From Bacillota bacterium (GTDB taxonomy: Bacteria > Bacillota > Clostridia > Acetivibrionales > JANLFN01), in contig JAEWTV010000065.1 in the NCBI GenBank assembly GCA_023397675.1, forward strand, positions 1 through 64,000: DNA of 64,000 bases. The letters run 5' to 3'. Shown piece by piece: positions 53,844 through 61,999 of this stretch. The position numbers and the translations under genes are program-made. The first letter of the stretch is position 1. Each line of letters opens with the position of its first letter. The notes under the pieces were generated by a model. That model was not told the origin of the DNA, made no database searches, and worked only from the letters and a program-made list of their open reading frames with translations.

Positions 53844-53859
53844 CGGGAATCCTTTCCCG
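53844..53859 (-). promoter_or_regulatory. putative CsrA-binding hairpin, flagellin copy 5
   Basis: CGGGAA-AGGA-TTCCCG in the 5' leader produced from the sigma-D promoter. Loop GGA plus Shine-Dalgarno GGA give two spaced sites, as needed by a CsrA dimer. Confidence 0.74.
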
Positions 53860-53939
53860 TATTATTAGATGCAGAAAATCATCATCATTTCAACATAGCG
53901 CGCGGGTAATTAAAACAATAATGACTTCTTACATTAAAG

Positions 53940-53966
53940 ATATCGGTTATTTGAAAAATAACTTTA
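53940..53966 (-). promoter_or_regulatory. sigma-D (sigma-28) promoter of the flagellin operon
   Basis: TAAA, 15 bases, ACCGATAT on the minus strand, nearly matching TAAA-N15-GCCGATAT. It lies about 125 bases before the first flagellin ATG, just after the csrA stop. Confidence 0.88.
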
Positions 53967-53975
53967 CAATTATTT

Positions 53976-54203
53976 TTATTTTTTATTACCAAAAATACTT
54001 TTTAAATCTATATTACTATCAATTTCAGAAGCTTTTTTATTTTCTTCAGCTATCTGAAGAAAAATTTCTTTCCTGTATACAGAAATATTTCTTGGAGCAT
54101 TGACACCTATCCTTACCTGCTCGCCCTGTACATCAAGAATGGTAATTTCTATGTTATCATTTATTACAATGGATTGATCCTTTTTTCTTGTCAGAACAAG
54201 CAT
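53976..54203 (-). CDS. csrA: translational regulator CsrA
   Basis: 75 residues. MLVLTRKKDQSIVINDNIEITILDVQGEQVRIGVNAPRNISVYRKEIF covers the whole conserved CsrA fold, including the RNA-contacting Leu4/Arg6 region and the RNISVYRKEI segment. It represses flagellin translation by binding GGA motifs in the leader and is held off by FliW. The gene starts inside fliW (47-base overlap), so the two proteins are probably translationally coupled. AGGAGGGAG precedes the ATG. Confidence 0.95.
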   Translation of the reverse strand: MLVLTRKKDQSIVINDNIEITILDVQGEQVRIGVNAPRNISVYRKEIFLQIAEENKKASEIDSNIDLKSIFGNKK

Positions 54204-54654
54204 CTGAGGCTCCCTCCTGTCTGCGCAGTTCTTCTAAAATATAGTGTCTCACACTGTACCTGTCTGTGTCAAGGATAAGCTGCATACCTTTATGATTTTT
54301 GGCATTTATTATTAAAGGAGCCTGCAGATTTATACTCATCTTGTTGATATCCTGGGGAACAACAACTATTGAATATGAAAGAACATCTTCTTCACTCTCT
54401 ATTTCAAGTTCCTTTAATGTCTCTTTATCAAGGTTGATCTGATAATCCGTTACCACTATAAAAGGATCAATAATTACAAAAGCCAGATCCGGCTTGTCTA
54501 TACTTTGGAGCCAATTAAAAACAGGCATCTTATCAGGCTCACTTATAACAACAAATTTCTTTACGCCTTCAAATCCAGGCAACCCATTAGTAAATGTAAT
54601 GATTTTTGATTCGTCAATTTCAATTTCGCCAAAATGTTTGGTTTGTAATAGCAT
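54157..54654 (-). CDS. fliW: flagellar assembly factor FliW
   Basis: 165 residues. Family motifs are KHFGEIEIDESKIITFTNGLPGFEGVKKFVVI, WLQSIDKPDLAFVIIDPFIV, YSIVVVPQDINKMSINLQAPLIINAKNHKGMQLIL and YSVRHYIL. FliW binds CsrA as an allosteric antagonist and is itself bound by free flagellin, forming a partner-switch loop. The C-terminal ~20 residues (EGASDACSDKKKGSIHCNK) extend past the usual end and are encoded by the stretch that overlaps csrA. GGAGGAG precedes the ATG. Confidence 0.94.
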   Translation of the reverse strand: MLLQTKHFGEIEIDESKIITFTNGLPGFEGVKKFVVISEPDKMPVFNWLQSIDKPDLAFVIIDPFIVVTDYQINLDKETLKELEIESEEDVLSYSIVVVPQDINKMSINLQAPLIINAKNHKGMQLILDTDRYSVRHYILEELRRQEGASDACSDKKKGSIHCNK

Positions 54655-54692
54655 TTGTTCTCCTCCAATAAATTTGTTTGTTAAAGTAATGT

Positions 54693-55271
54693 CTAAATAC
54701 TTGTATCAATATTAGATCCTGTATTACTTATATTTATTGAATTATACCGGCTTATGGATATATTCACATTTGCCGGTATTACATTCAGATTAAAACTCCC
54801 CTGAGTAAAATCTCCGGTCACCCCGTTCATTGCACCTTCACTGTTGGTATTGACATTAATATCAATTCCGCCCTTAAAGCTTATTTTCGGCCTTGCCTTG
54901 GGCATAACATCCAGACCAAACTCATGTGTAGGGTAAGCATCTCTTACAGCTATTTGTTTTATAACATTTACACCTTTGTTTTGAATAGCTGCAAACATTG
55001 CACCGTCTGAAGCGGTTTTTGATGTAAACTCCACAGCACTTTGTGCGCCGCGCTGAGCAAAATCTCTGGTTAAATCAACACTGCTTTTAAGACCTGAGGT
55101 CGCAAAGCATTCGGATTGATCAATAACAACTACCGCCTGTTGGGTCCTTATATCCAGTTGGGGACCTTGACGATGAATTTCAAGCTTCGGCTTGGTTGTA
55201 TTAATGTCAAGTTTCCCAGGCGTAGTATTAATACTAAGCTGTGCATAAGTCTGATTAATTTGCAGTCCCAT
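54693..55271 (-). CDS. yviE: YviE-like DUF6470 flagellar-locus protein
   Basis: About 192 residues starting MGLQINQTYAQLSINTTPGKLDI, with repeated beta-strand patterns (KPKLEIHRQGPQLDIRTQQAVVVIDQSE) and a C-terminal half rich in Asn, Gly, Ile and Val. The MRIPQI-like start and the gene position between flgL and fliW match YviE of B. subtilis. Function unknown. ATG 55271 was chosen over 55304 because AAGGATG is well spaced from it. Confidence 0.83.
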   Translation of the reverse strand: MGLQINQTYAQLSINTTPGKLDINTTKPKLEIHRQGPQLDIRTQQAVVVIDQSECFATSGLKSSVDLTRDFAQRGAQSAVEFTSKTASDGAMFAAIQNKGVNVIKQIAVRDAYPTHEFGLDVMPKARPKISFKGGIDINVNTNSEGAMNGVTGDFTQGSFNLNVIPANVNISISRYNSINISNTGSNIDTSI

Positions 55272-55332
55272 ATAATCACATCCTTGTGTTACAAAAAACT
55301 CCAATAGATATTATAAATATACTATGCACTTT

Positions 55333-56604
55333 TTAGCGTAAAAAATCAACCAGAGATGGCTGAATTATTTTAGCTCCGCCTGACAGGGAAGCCCTGTAGA
55401 CATTTTCTTCATTCTGAAGGTTCATTATTGTCTCAGCCATATCAACATCTTCATTGTCACTCATTAATTTTGTAAAGTTCAGGTCATCATTACTAAGTCT
55501 GTTTTCTGTAAGCTCTATTCTATTCTGCCTTGCACCGACATCAGCTCTAACCCTGAGCACATTTGCAAGTTCCTTGTCTATCCTTGCAGTAATACTTCCT
55601 ACTGCCGAATGGTCACCCAGATCAAGTGCACTTACAAAATCATCAAACATTTGAAGCATTGTTCCCTTATGACTGGCACCATTTATTTCAGTCGGCAGTG
55701 TAAGCTTAAGGTCCGCCGCTGCTGTTGAAGCTGTATTAATATGCACAGATGAACTATTACCTGTTGTGGGGCTGGTAAACTTAAGCATTCCATTAGCTGC
55801 AGATACTGTAGCTGAAGCGCCCAAAGCAGTCTGAATATCAGTTGCAAGTGTGTTGATATTAGTATAATTTGCAGTAAAGTTTATACTGTGATTAACACCA
55901 TCCACACTCAAGGACAGAGTTTTTCCAGTAAGATTTAATGCAGGAGCTATGTTGGGAGGTGTTGAAGTAATTGTTCCACTTACTGCAATTCCCGCGGAAT
56001 CTGCAACCCTGGCTGTTCCCCCGCTGTTAAATAAATCACCGCCCAAAACATTTATACTTATGTTATCTCCTATCCCTATCTCATAGTTTATATCTTCCCT
56101 GTACGCAGGAGGAGTAGTTGAAGGGTCTGTATAAGTATTTACATTGACTGCAAAAGTACCATCATCATTAAATAAAGGTTTATCAGTGCTATAACCAGAA
56201 AATATATAGCGGCCCGCATATGTCGCATTTCCAAGGTGAACCATCTGAGTCCTAAGTTGCTGTATTTCCTTTGATATAGCCTGCATATCCTGTGGCTGAT
56301 TGGTTCCAGTTGACCCCTGAACAGAAAGCTCCTTTGCCCTGTGCATTATCTTTACCATATCACCCAAAGAACTTTCAGTAATATCCGTCCATGACTGAGC
56401 ATCCTTTATATTTCTTTGATACTGCTCAATTTCCGAAACATCTGTACGAAGCTTCAATGCTCTTGCTGCTACAACAGGATCATCCGAAGGTACCATAACC
56501 TTTTTACCGGTTGCCAGCTGCTGCTGGTACTTATTCATTCGGGTAAGGTTATTTCCAATATAATTTATCATGTTATTTACAAGCATGTTATTAGTTATAC
56601 GCAT
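55333..56604 (-). CDS. flgL: hook-filament junction protein FlgL
   Basis: 423 residues, longer than the ~300 of B. subtilis FlgL. The N-terminus MRITNNMLVNNMINYIGNNLTRMNKYQQQLATGKKVMVPSDDPVVAARAL and C-terminus RVRADVGARQNRIELTENRLSNDDLNFTKLMSDNEDVDMAETIMNLQ are the conserved coiled coils. The extra ~120 residues form a central beta domain (about 195-300). It joins hook and filament after the FlgK ring. CGGAGG precedes the ATG. Confidence 0.92.
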   Translation of the reverse strand: MRITNNMLVNNMINYIGNNLTRMNKYQQQLATGKKVMVPSDDPVVAARALKLRTDVSEIEQYQRNIKDAQSWTDITESSLGDMVKIMHRAKELSVQGSTGTNQPQDMQAISKEIQQLRTQMVHLGNATYAGRYIFSGYSTDKPLFNDDGTFAVNVNTYTDPSTTPPAYREDINYEIGIGDNISINVLGGDLFNSGGTARVADSAGIAVSGTITSTPPNIAPALNLTGKTLSLSVDGVNHSINFTANYTNINTLATDIQTALGASATVSAANGMLKFTSPTTGNSSSVHINTASTAAADLKLTLPTEINGASHKGTMLQMFDDFVSALDLGDHSAVGSITARIDKELANVLRVRADVGARQNRIELTENRLSNDDLNFTKLMSDNEDVDMAETIMNLQNEENVYRASLSGGAKIIQPSLVDFLR

Positions 56605-56624
56605 TAGCCTGCACCTCCGTTACC

Positions 56625-58202
56625 TTACACGCCAAGTTTGTTTATCAGTGTGTCATATACTTCAGCCATAGTTGTTATCATATGTGCTGAGGCATTATAT
56701 GCTTGTTGAAACTTTATTAGGTTAGCCATTTCTTCATCGATGGAAACACCTGAAACTGATGATCTTCTGTTTGTCAGCTGGTTTGTAATAACTTGCTGGT
56801 TTGAAGAAAAAACTTTTGCCTGCTGCGAGTCGATACCAAGTGTAGAAACAAGGGATTTCATATAATCCTCTGGTGCACCTTCTGCAAACATATGAACATT
56901 ACTTCTTGCTTTGAGCAGTTCATTCAGGGTGAGAATATTACCTGCCTGACCTGCAGAATCAGCAGTTGCAATTTTATTACCATCTGTTGCGACATCATAG
57001 CTTACCGTGAAATTCTTTGCAGTAAGTTTCGAATATCTGGTGTTTACATCTGCGCTAAGACTGTTAAACTCGCTTGTGCTCATTGCTCTATCATCTTCAC
57101 CGATCATTGTAAAGAAGTCTATACCTGTTGATCCTTTAAGTCCGGTCCCATCAGCATGCCCGATTCCATCCGTACCGCCTATAATCCCTTCATTAAAAGC
57201 TTTTGCAAATGTCTGCACAAAGCTGTCAAGCTTCCTCATGTAATAAGGAATTCCCTTGTAGGCAGGAGTTTTTGTTCCACTAGCCCCAGCAATTCCGTCA
57301 TTGCCGTCCCTTACATCTATATAGCCCTTAAGTTCCCCGCTCTTAATGTTCAGGGAGTTACCGTCTTCCCAGCCTACATCATACATATTAGGAGCATCAC
57401 CCGAATTAAGTGGTGTACTTCGGGGTATCAAAGCAAGCTTACTGATATCAAAATGGTCAACAAAAGCTTTTCCGCTTATAGTTATTACAAACCGTTTGTC
57501 ATCCTGACCGCTTGGAAGCTTTCCGGCTACAACCTCATTTGCATCTATATTGATTAACTTTGATAACTTATCAACCAGAAGTGTTCTCTGATCTCTCAGG
57601 TCATTAGCAGTGTTGCCGTCAAGCTCGGAAACATAAATCTGTCTGTTGAGCTGCTGAACCTGTACACCTAATGCATTTATATTTTCTACCTGTGATTTTA
57701 CACAGTCGTTTGCGTCTTCCTGAAGTGCTTCAAAATGCGATGCAGTACTATTAAAATACTTAGTTAGTGTAACGCCTCTCTGCTGAACAATTGATCTTGT
57801 CGCCGGGCTGCTTGGATCTTTTGCAAGTTCCTGAAGCGAATTATAGAAATCATTCATTATAGTGGCGAAACCACTTTTAGATGGTTCATTAAATGTAGCT
57901 TCAACATCTGAAAGAAGTGTATGCTTAATGTCCCATTCACCATAAGTATCATTTTCGCTCCAATATTTAAAATCAAGGTATTCGTCCCTAACCCTATTAA
58001 CTGTCTTGATTTCAGAACCGGTTCCTATCATTCCCGTTCCATCAAATAAAGCCATAGGATTGGATGCAGTCTGTACTCCCTGCTGTCTGGAATATCCAGG
58101 TGTATTGACATTGTTCAGATTATGATTGACAATATCCATACTCCTTTGTGCCGTATAAAGACCTCTGACCGCAATATTAAGTCCAAAAAAGCCTTCTCTC
58201 AT
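56625..58202 (-). CDS. flgK: hook-associated protein FlgK, paralogue without VWA insertion
   Basis: 525 residues, close to the usual FlgK length. It has FFGLNIAVRGLYTAQRSMDIVNHNLNNVNTPGYSRQQ (the SxxNxNNxxTPGYSRQ signature), ANDLRDQRTLLVDKLSKLINIDANEV, and the C-terminal RSSVSGVSIDEEMANLIKFQQAYNASAHMITTMAEVYDTLINKLG. It lies seven bases downstream of the larger FlgK paralogue, forming a tandem pair. One may form the hook-filament junction and the other a variant ring. TAGGTG precedes the ATG. Confidence 0.93.
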   Translation of the reverse strand: MREGFFGLNIAVRGLYTAQRSMDIVNHNLNNVNTPGYSRQQGVQTASNPMALFDGTGMIGTGSEIKTVNRVRDEYLDFKYWSENDTYGEWDIKHTLLSDVEATFNEPSKSGFATIMNDFYNSLQELAKDPSSPATRSIVQQRGVTLTKYFNSTASHFEALQEDANDCVKSQVENINALGVQVQQLNRQIYVSELDGNTANDLRDQRTLLVDKLSKLINIDANEVVAGKLPSGQDDKRFVITISGKAFVDHFDISKLALIPRSTPLNSGDAPNMYDVGWEDGNSLNIKSGELKGYIDVRDGNDGIAGASGTKTPAYKGIPYYMRKLDSFVQTFAKAFNEGIIGGTDGIGHADGTGLKGSTGIDFFTMIGEDDRAMSTSEFNSLSADVNTRYSKLTAKNFTVSYDVATDGNKIATADSAGQAGNILTLNELLKARSNVHMFAEGAPEDYMKSLVSTLGIDSQQAKVFSSNQQVITNQLTNRRSSVSGVSIDEEMANLIKFQQAYNASAHMITTMAEVYDTLINKLGV

Positions 58203-58208
58203 AATTTA

Positions 58209-60254
58209 TCACCTACCCGCTAAACCTGTTCTTTGAATAACTGTATCAAGCATTGCATCTATAACGTTAATAACTCTTGAAGCCGCATCATAAGCAAATT
58301 TGTATTTCATCATATTTGTCATTTCTTCATCCATTGAAACACCTGCAATAGATTGTCTTGTTGCATCCGCAGATGCGACAAGCTTTGCCTGGCTGTCAGC
58401 AATATTCAATGCATCACTTCCGGTATTACCTACATATGAAATAATTGAACGATAGAAGTCATCCAGACTGACCTCGACGCCGGTCTTACCTATTAAACGT
58501 GTATTTCTCATGTTGGCAATATCTAAAGCAATTGTATTGTCCCCATTTTTTCCTGTTGAAGATGAAACCAGGTTGTTAAGGTTGTCCAGATTGCTGTTTA
58601 ATGCTATATTTCCTATTTCTATTGGATAAGCACTGTTAAGTGCTACAAAGAAATCCTGTCCCGGATTCCCGTCCAGTGTCATTCCGCTTCTGTGAAGATT
58701 GTTAACCTCTCTTGCCATCGTATTAACAAGCAGATTTAATCTGTTTCTTACATCAGCGATAATATTCTGGGAAGTGACTACATTATTATAGATTTTGTCC
58801 TTCATCTGGGTATACAAGCCTGACTCAGTAGCTGTAGCCGAAGAAGTTATATCATAAAATCCGCTTCCCGTCGCAACTGACATTGGCTCAAGCTGAGTTT
58901 TAACTGCGCCTGTTGTTCCTATTACCGAAGCAGTAATCCCGGCGTTTTGGTATTCCGCAGTAACATCATTTACGCTTAATGTAGTCGTATCCAGGGCTGA
59001 GTTTGAAACAAGTATTACCTGTTTTAGTGCATTATCCCTGAATGACATACTTTCAATGGAGTGCAGCGCTTCAAGCCCATCAGGCGTTCCAGCACCTGCT
59101 GCAGCAACATGATTTGTTACTATATCCGAAAAATCACTTAGAGTAGTAAATTTCGGCCCAGCTGAATATGTACTGGTCGCATTGTCATATGAATAATAAC
59201 CTGTACCGTCAAATTCCACATATCCAAGTCTTACATCTATTCCCTTTGCTTTATAATCATTAACAAGCTTTGTTGCATTAGAAACTATATCTGCTTTTTG
59301 AGCAGCAGTTGCATCCCTGTTAACAGCAAAAACAAGATCAATTTTGTCATACGGACTGCCGTTTTCCATACTTCCTTTTACGCCAAGAACTTCGCCCCTT
59401 GCTTCAAGAAGTCCCTTCATTTCACCGCTTTTAATAGGAACCTGTATTTTTGTTCCGCCTAGCATGGGAACATTAAAAAGTCCGCTTTCAGTGGTTGCTC
59501 CTGCATAAAGATCTGTCTGTTCACCCTTGGTTACGAGGAAATACCCTCCAAGGGTTATGTCCAGCTGACCGTCCTGCATTTCATTAACATTAACGTCTGC
59601 CATTTTTGACAGCTTGTCTACAAGGAGATTCCTCTGATCCCTGTAGTCGTTCGCAGTATCACCTGATACTTCTACTCCCATAATCTTTACATTCAGCTGT
59701 GCAATCTGTCTTGTAATATCATTTATGTCATCTATACGAACTTTGATTTCTGTATTAAGATCATCCTGTAGCTTATCAAGCTGTGTACCAAGGTGATTAA
59801 TCTGGCTTACAACTGAATCTGCCCTTTGTCTGACAAGTGCCCTGACTGTAAGGCTTTCTGGTGATTTTGAAAGTTCCTGCCACGAATCCCAGAAATTATT
59901 AAGGCTAGCCTGAAGCCCTGAGTCCATAGGTTCAGCAATTATTGACTGCAAGTCTTGAACAGTCTTTCCCCTTGCTTCCCAATAGCCAAGAGTAGTACTT
60001 TCCTGGCGATATATATTATCCATGAAGGTATGTCTGATTTGACGAACCTGTTCGATATCGGCACCAAGCCCGTACTGGTATAAGTTGTTTTTACTGAAAA
60101 CATTCTCATAAGGGCCGCTAGTAATCATCGCCTGCTGCCTTACATACCCTGGCGTATTAACATTTGAAATGTTCTGGCCTGTAACGCTCAACCCGCGTTC
60201 ACTTACAAAAAGGCCTGTACGTGCTATTTCATAGCTTGCAAAACTTACTGTCAT
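58209..60254 (-). CDS. flgK: FlgK-like hook-associated protein with VWA-like insertion
   Basis: 681 residues. The conserved FlgK N-terminus (SFASYEIARTGLFVSERGLSVTGQNISNVNTPGYVRQQ) runs to about residue 290, and the conserved C-terminus (SIAGVSMDEEMTNMMKYKFAYDAASRVINVIDAMLDT) runs from about residue 500. Between them, residues about 303-490 resemble a von Willebrand A fold: KIDLVFAVN, a helix, DVRLGYVEFDG, GTPDGLEALHSI, ALKQVILVSNS, AGITASVIG. The DxSxS metal motif reads VNRDAT, so the MIDAS is degenerate. The insertion would sit on the outer face of the junction ring. Confidence 0.9.
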   Translation of the reverse strand: MTVSFASYEIARTGLFVSERGLSVTGQNISNVNTPGYVRQQAMITSGPYENVFSKNNLYQYGLGADIEQVRQIRHTFMDNIYRQESTTLGYWEARGKTVQDLQSIIAEPMDSGLQASLNNFWDSWQELSKSPESLTVRALVRQRADSVVSQINHLGTQLDKLQDDLNTEIKVRIDDINDITRQIAQLNVKIMGVEVSGDTANDYRDQRNLLVDKLSKMADVNVNEMQDGQLDITLGGYFLVTKGEQTDLYAGATTESGLFNVPMLGGTKIQVPIKSGEMKGLLEARGEVLGVKGSMENGSPYDKIDLVFAVNRDATAAQKADIVSNATKLVNDYKAKGIDVRLGYVEFDGTGYYSYDNATSTYSAGPKFTTLSDFSDIVTNHVAAAGAGTPDGLEALHSIESMSFRDNALKQVILVSNSALDTTTLSVNDVTAEYQNAGITASVIGTTGAVKTQLEPMSVATGSGFYDITSSATATESGLYTQMKDKIYNNVVTSQNIIADVRNRLNLLVNTMAREVNNLHRSGMTLDGNPGQDFFVALNSAYPIEIGNIALNSNLDNLNNLVSSSTGKNGDNTIALDIANMRNTRLIGKTGVEVSLDDFYRSIISYVGNTGSDALNIADSQAKLVASADATRQSIAGVSMDEEMTNMMKYKFAYDAASRVINVIDAMLDTVIQRTGLAGR

Positions 60255-60304
60255 TCTGATACCCCCGTTTCCCGGTTTTTCCGAGTTACGACGCCCTCAT
60301 TTTA

Positions 60305-60829
60305 TTAAAGCTTGACATCAAATATATTTCTCTTTTTGGAATTACTCGAGTTGCCATCAAAACCATAGCTGTTATTAACCGAATTTATTTCAGTTAAGAG
60401 GTTAATTGAAAAATTTATATAATCCAAAGAATTCTTTATAAGTTTGGAATTAAGGTCATTGGAACTTCTTACTTCATTAACAATTGCAGAAATTTTATCC
60501 TGGTGTTTTTTTAAAGCCTGAACATCCCCATCATCCAAATGCTTGAATAATTGTGAAAGCGTCAATTCTGAAGGCTTAACACCTATTTGTACAGATATTT
60601 TGTCAATTGCCTGTTCTCTCAAAGATTCGAGCTTACCCATCTTTAATAGTAAAGACTGTTCAAGCTTAACCATATTTTCAAGCTCAGCTACCTTGCCCTC
60701 AACAATGGTGTTGGTCTTGTTTTTGGTAACGTTTAAAATTTCGGAATACAGCTCTGTTTCCAGTCCCAATATCTTAATCAATTCATTAACTGATTCCCTG
60801 TCAATATTCTTAGCCAAAAAATACACCAT
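60305..60829 (-). CDS. flgN: FlgN-like flagellar export chaperone
   Basis: 174 residues, mostly long amphipathic helices (INELIKILGLETELYSEILNVTKNKTNTIVEG, LENMVKLEQSLLLKMGKLESLREQAIDKIS), with a central SQLFKHLDDGDVQALKKHQDKISAIV pattern. It matches FlgN/YvyG, the chaperone for FlgK and FlgL, in length and position just upstream of flgK. The start is uncertain: AAGG abuts ATG 60829, and TTG 60817 would have better spacing. Confidence 0.87.
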   Translation of the reverse strand: MVYFLAKNIDRESVNELIKILGLETELYSEILNVTKNKTNTIVEGKVAELENMVKLEQSLLLKMGKLESLREQAIDKISVQIGVKPSELTLSQLFKHLDDGDVQALKKHQDKISAIVNEVRSSNDLNSKLIKNSLDYINFSINLLTEINSVNNSYGFDGNSSNSKKRNIFDVKL

Positions 60830-60869
60830 CCTTATTGTGATAAAATAAATATAAATGCTGCTTTTCTTC

Positions 60870-60946
60870 CGAAACCTATCCTAAGAAAAACTCAAGGGCA
60901 TCGAACCCTTTCGTTTTTGATTTGTTTCTTGCGAAACCTATCCTAA
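60870..60946. repeat. 15-base direct repeat between flgM and flgN
   Basis: CGAAACCTATCCTAA occurs at 60870-60884 and 60932-60946. The minus-strand form TTAGGATAGGTTTCG contains AGGA, so these could be CsrA contacts or recombination scars. Confidence 0.5.
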
Positions 60947-60954
60947 ATAACACT

Positions 60955-60981
60955 TTTGCGGGATAAAATTCATCCCGCAAA
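60955..60981 (-). terminator. hairpin after flgM
   Basis: A perfect 10-bp stem, TTTGCGGGAT/ATCCCGCAAA, with a 7-base loop, 36 bases after the flgM stop. The T run is weak, so it may be a partial terminator or processing site rather than a strict stop. Confidence 0.6.
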
Positions 60982-61016
60982 TAAATAGGCTAATAAATTA
61001 AATGTGGTATAACGGC

Positions 61017-61304
61017 TCAGGCTTTCTGATCAAACGCATTCTTTATTATCTTATCTGCGATATCCTTGCCGCTTACATCATAGTTTCCGGCTTCATATTT
61101 TTCCGCATACTGATTAATCTTTTCAGACCTGATATCAGGGATATCGCGAACCGCCTTCAAAACTGTCTGAAAATCCTTAGCTTCATTTGAGATGGAAACT
61201 ACATCCTTTTTTGAAGCTACTTCAGTTGTTTTTTGTACTTTTGAAGTGCTTTTCAGCCTGTCATATATGCCGGAAATTTTCGGGACTTCACCCCAGATCT
61301 TCAT
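61017..61304 (-). CDS. flgM: anti-sigma-28 factor FlgM
   Basis: 95 residues. Starts MKIWGEVPKISGIYDRLKS. The C-terminal FlgM domain has KDVVSISNEAKDFQTVLKAVRDIPDIRSEKINQYAEKYEAGNYDVSGKDIADKII, the sigma-28 binding region. It holds sigma-D inactive until hook completion allows export. ATG 61304 follows GAGAGGG. Two CCGATA-type promoter motifs lie upstream, so flgM is probably under control of the sigma factor it inhibits. Confidence 0.93.
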   Translation of the reverse strand: MKIWGEVPKISGIYDRLKSTSKVQKTTEVASKKDVVSISNEAKDFQTVLKAVRDIPDIRSEKINQYAEKYEAGNYDVSGKDIADKIIKNAFDQKA

Positions 61305-61410
61305 AAATACCCTCTCGCTTTCTCTACATAACATATGTAAAGTATTACTTTATATCGGTACTTCACAACAATGTTCAAACCTATACATTGTAATTTCCCT
61401 TACATTACTA

Positions 61411-61437
61411 TTATCGGCATTCACCCGAATATATTAA
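61411..61437 (-). promoter_or_regulatory. sigma-D-type promoter of flgM
   Basis: On the minus strand TAAT, 14 bases, GCCGATAA (TTATCGGC on the plus strand at 61411-61418). A second weaker ACCGATAT is at 61352-61359 without a clear -35. Confidence 0.65.
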
Positions 61438-61504
61438 TAATTAATTTCAATTTCCCTAAAACTTTATGTAATAGGTTCTATCTATCTGACACACAAAAAA
61501 TAAA

Positions 61505-61530
61505 TGCCCGCCGAAAATATTCAGCAGGCA
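61505..61530 (-). terminator. terminator after yvyF
   Basis: In the minus-strand RNA, UGCCUGCUGAA pairs with UUCGGCGGGCA, followed by UUUAUUUUUU. It separates comFC-yvyF from the flgM transcript. Confidence 0.85.
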
Positions 61531-61548
61531 CTTTATCACTTCATTTTT

Positions 61549-61968
61549 TTATTTATCTCTGTTTAAGTATCTCATTCCAATACCTTTACTTTGGGTTTCA
61601 GACTGGCTCAATCTGCTGTCAAGGTTAGATGCAACGCTTTTTAAATCACTAGATAAGCTCTTTTGGCAGTTATTGCAAAAGCGACCTGTCTTAATTGATT
61701 TTCCGCACATTTCACATTCAAGAACAATATTTGCCTCATCACCAATGATTTCAAGACGTCCTTCCTTCAAGTATGCCTTTATCTGTTCTACGCTTACATC
61801 AAGAGCTTCGGAAATTTCAGACATGGATGCCCCGGGGTTATCCCAAAGATATTCCTTAACCTTTTTGAAAGTTTCTTCTTCCTTGTCCTTGCAAGCGGGG
61901 CAAATTGGCATTCCTCCAATATAATTGTATATCTTGCCACATTTTCTGCAGTTTCTAACATCCGGCAT
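61549..61968 (-). CDS. yvyF: YvyF/TIGR03826-type flagellar operon protein
   Basis: About 139 residues. It begins MPDVRNCRKCGKIYNYIGGMPICPACKDKEEE, with an N-terminal zinc ribbon (CRKCGKIY..CPACKD). An MerR/helix-turn-helix-like centre follows (WDNPGASMSEISEALDVSVEQIKAYLKEGRLEI), then a second ribbon (CEMCGKSIKTGRFCNNCQ). It is the known neighbour of flgM in firmicutes; the role is unresolved. ATG 61968 follows GGGGGG; the longer frame to 61983 includes that Shine-Dalgarno. Confidence 0.9.
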   Translation of the reverse strand: MPDVRNCRKCGKIYNYIGGMPICPACKDKEEETFKKVKEYLWDNPGASMSEISEALDVSVEQIKAYLKEGRLEIIGDEANIVLECEMCGKSIKTGRFCNNCQKSLSSDLKSVASNLDSRLSQSETQSKGIGMRYLNRDK

Positions 61969-61999
61969 ATTTTTTCCCCCCATAAATATAATTTATATA

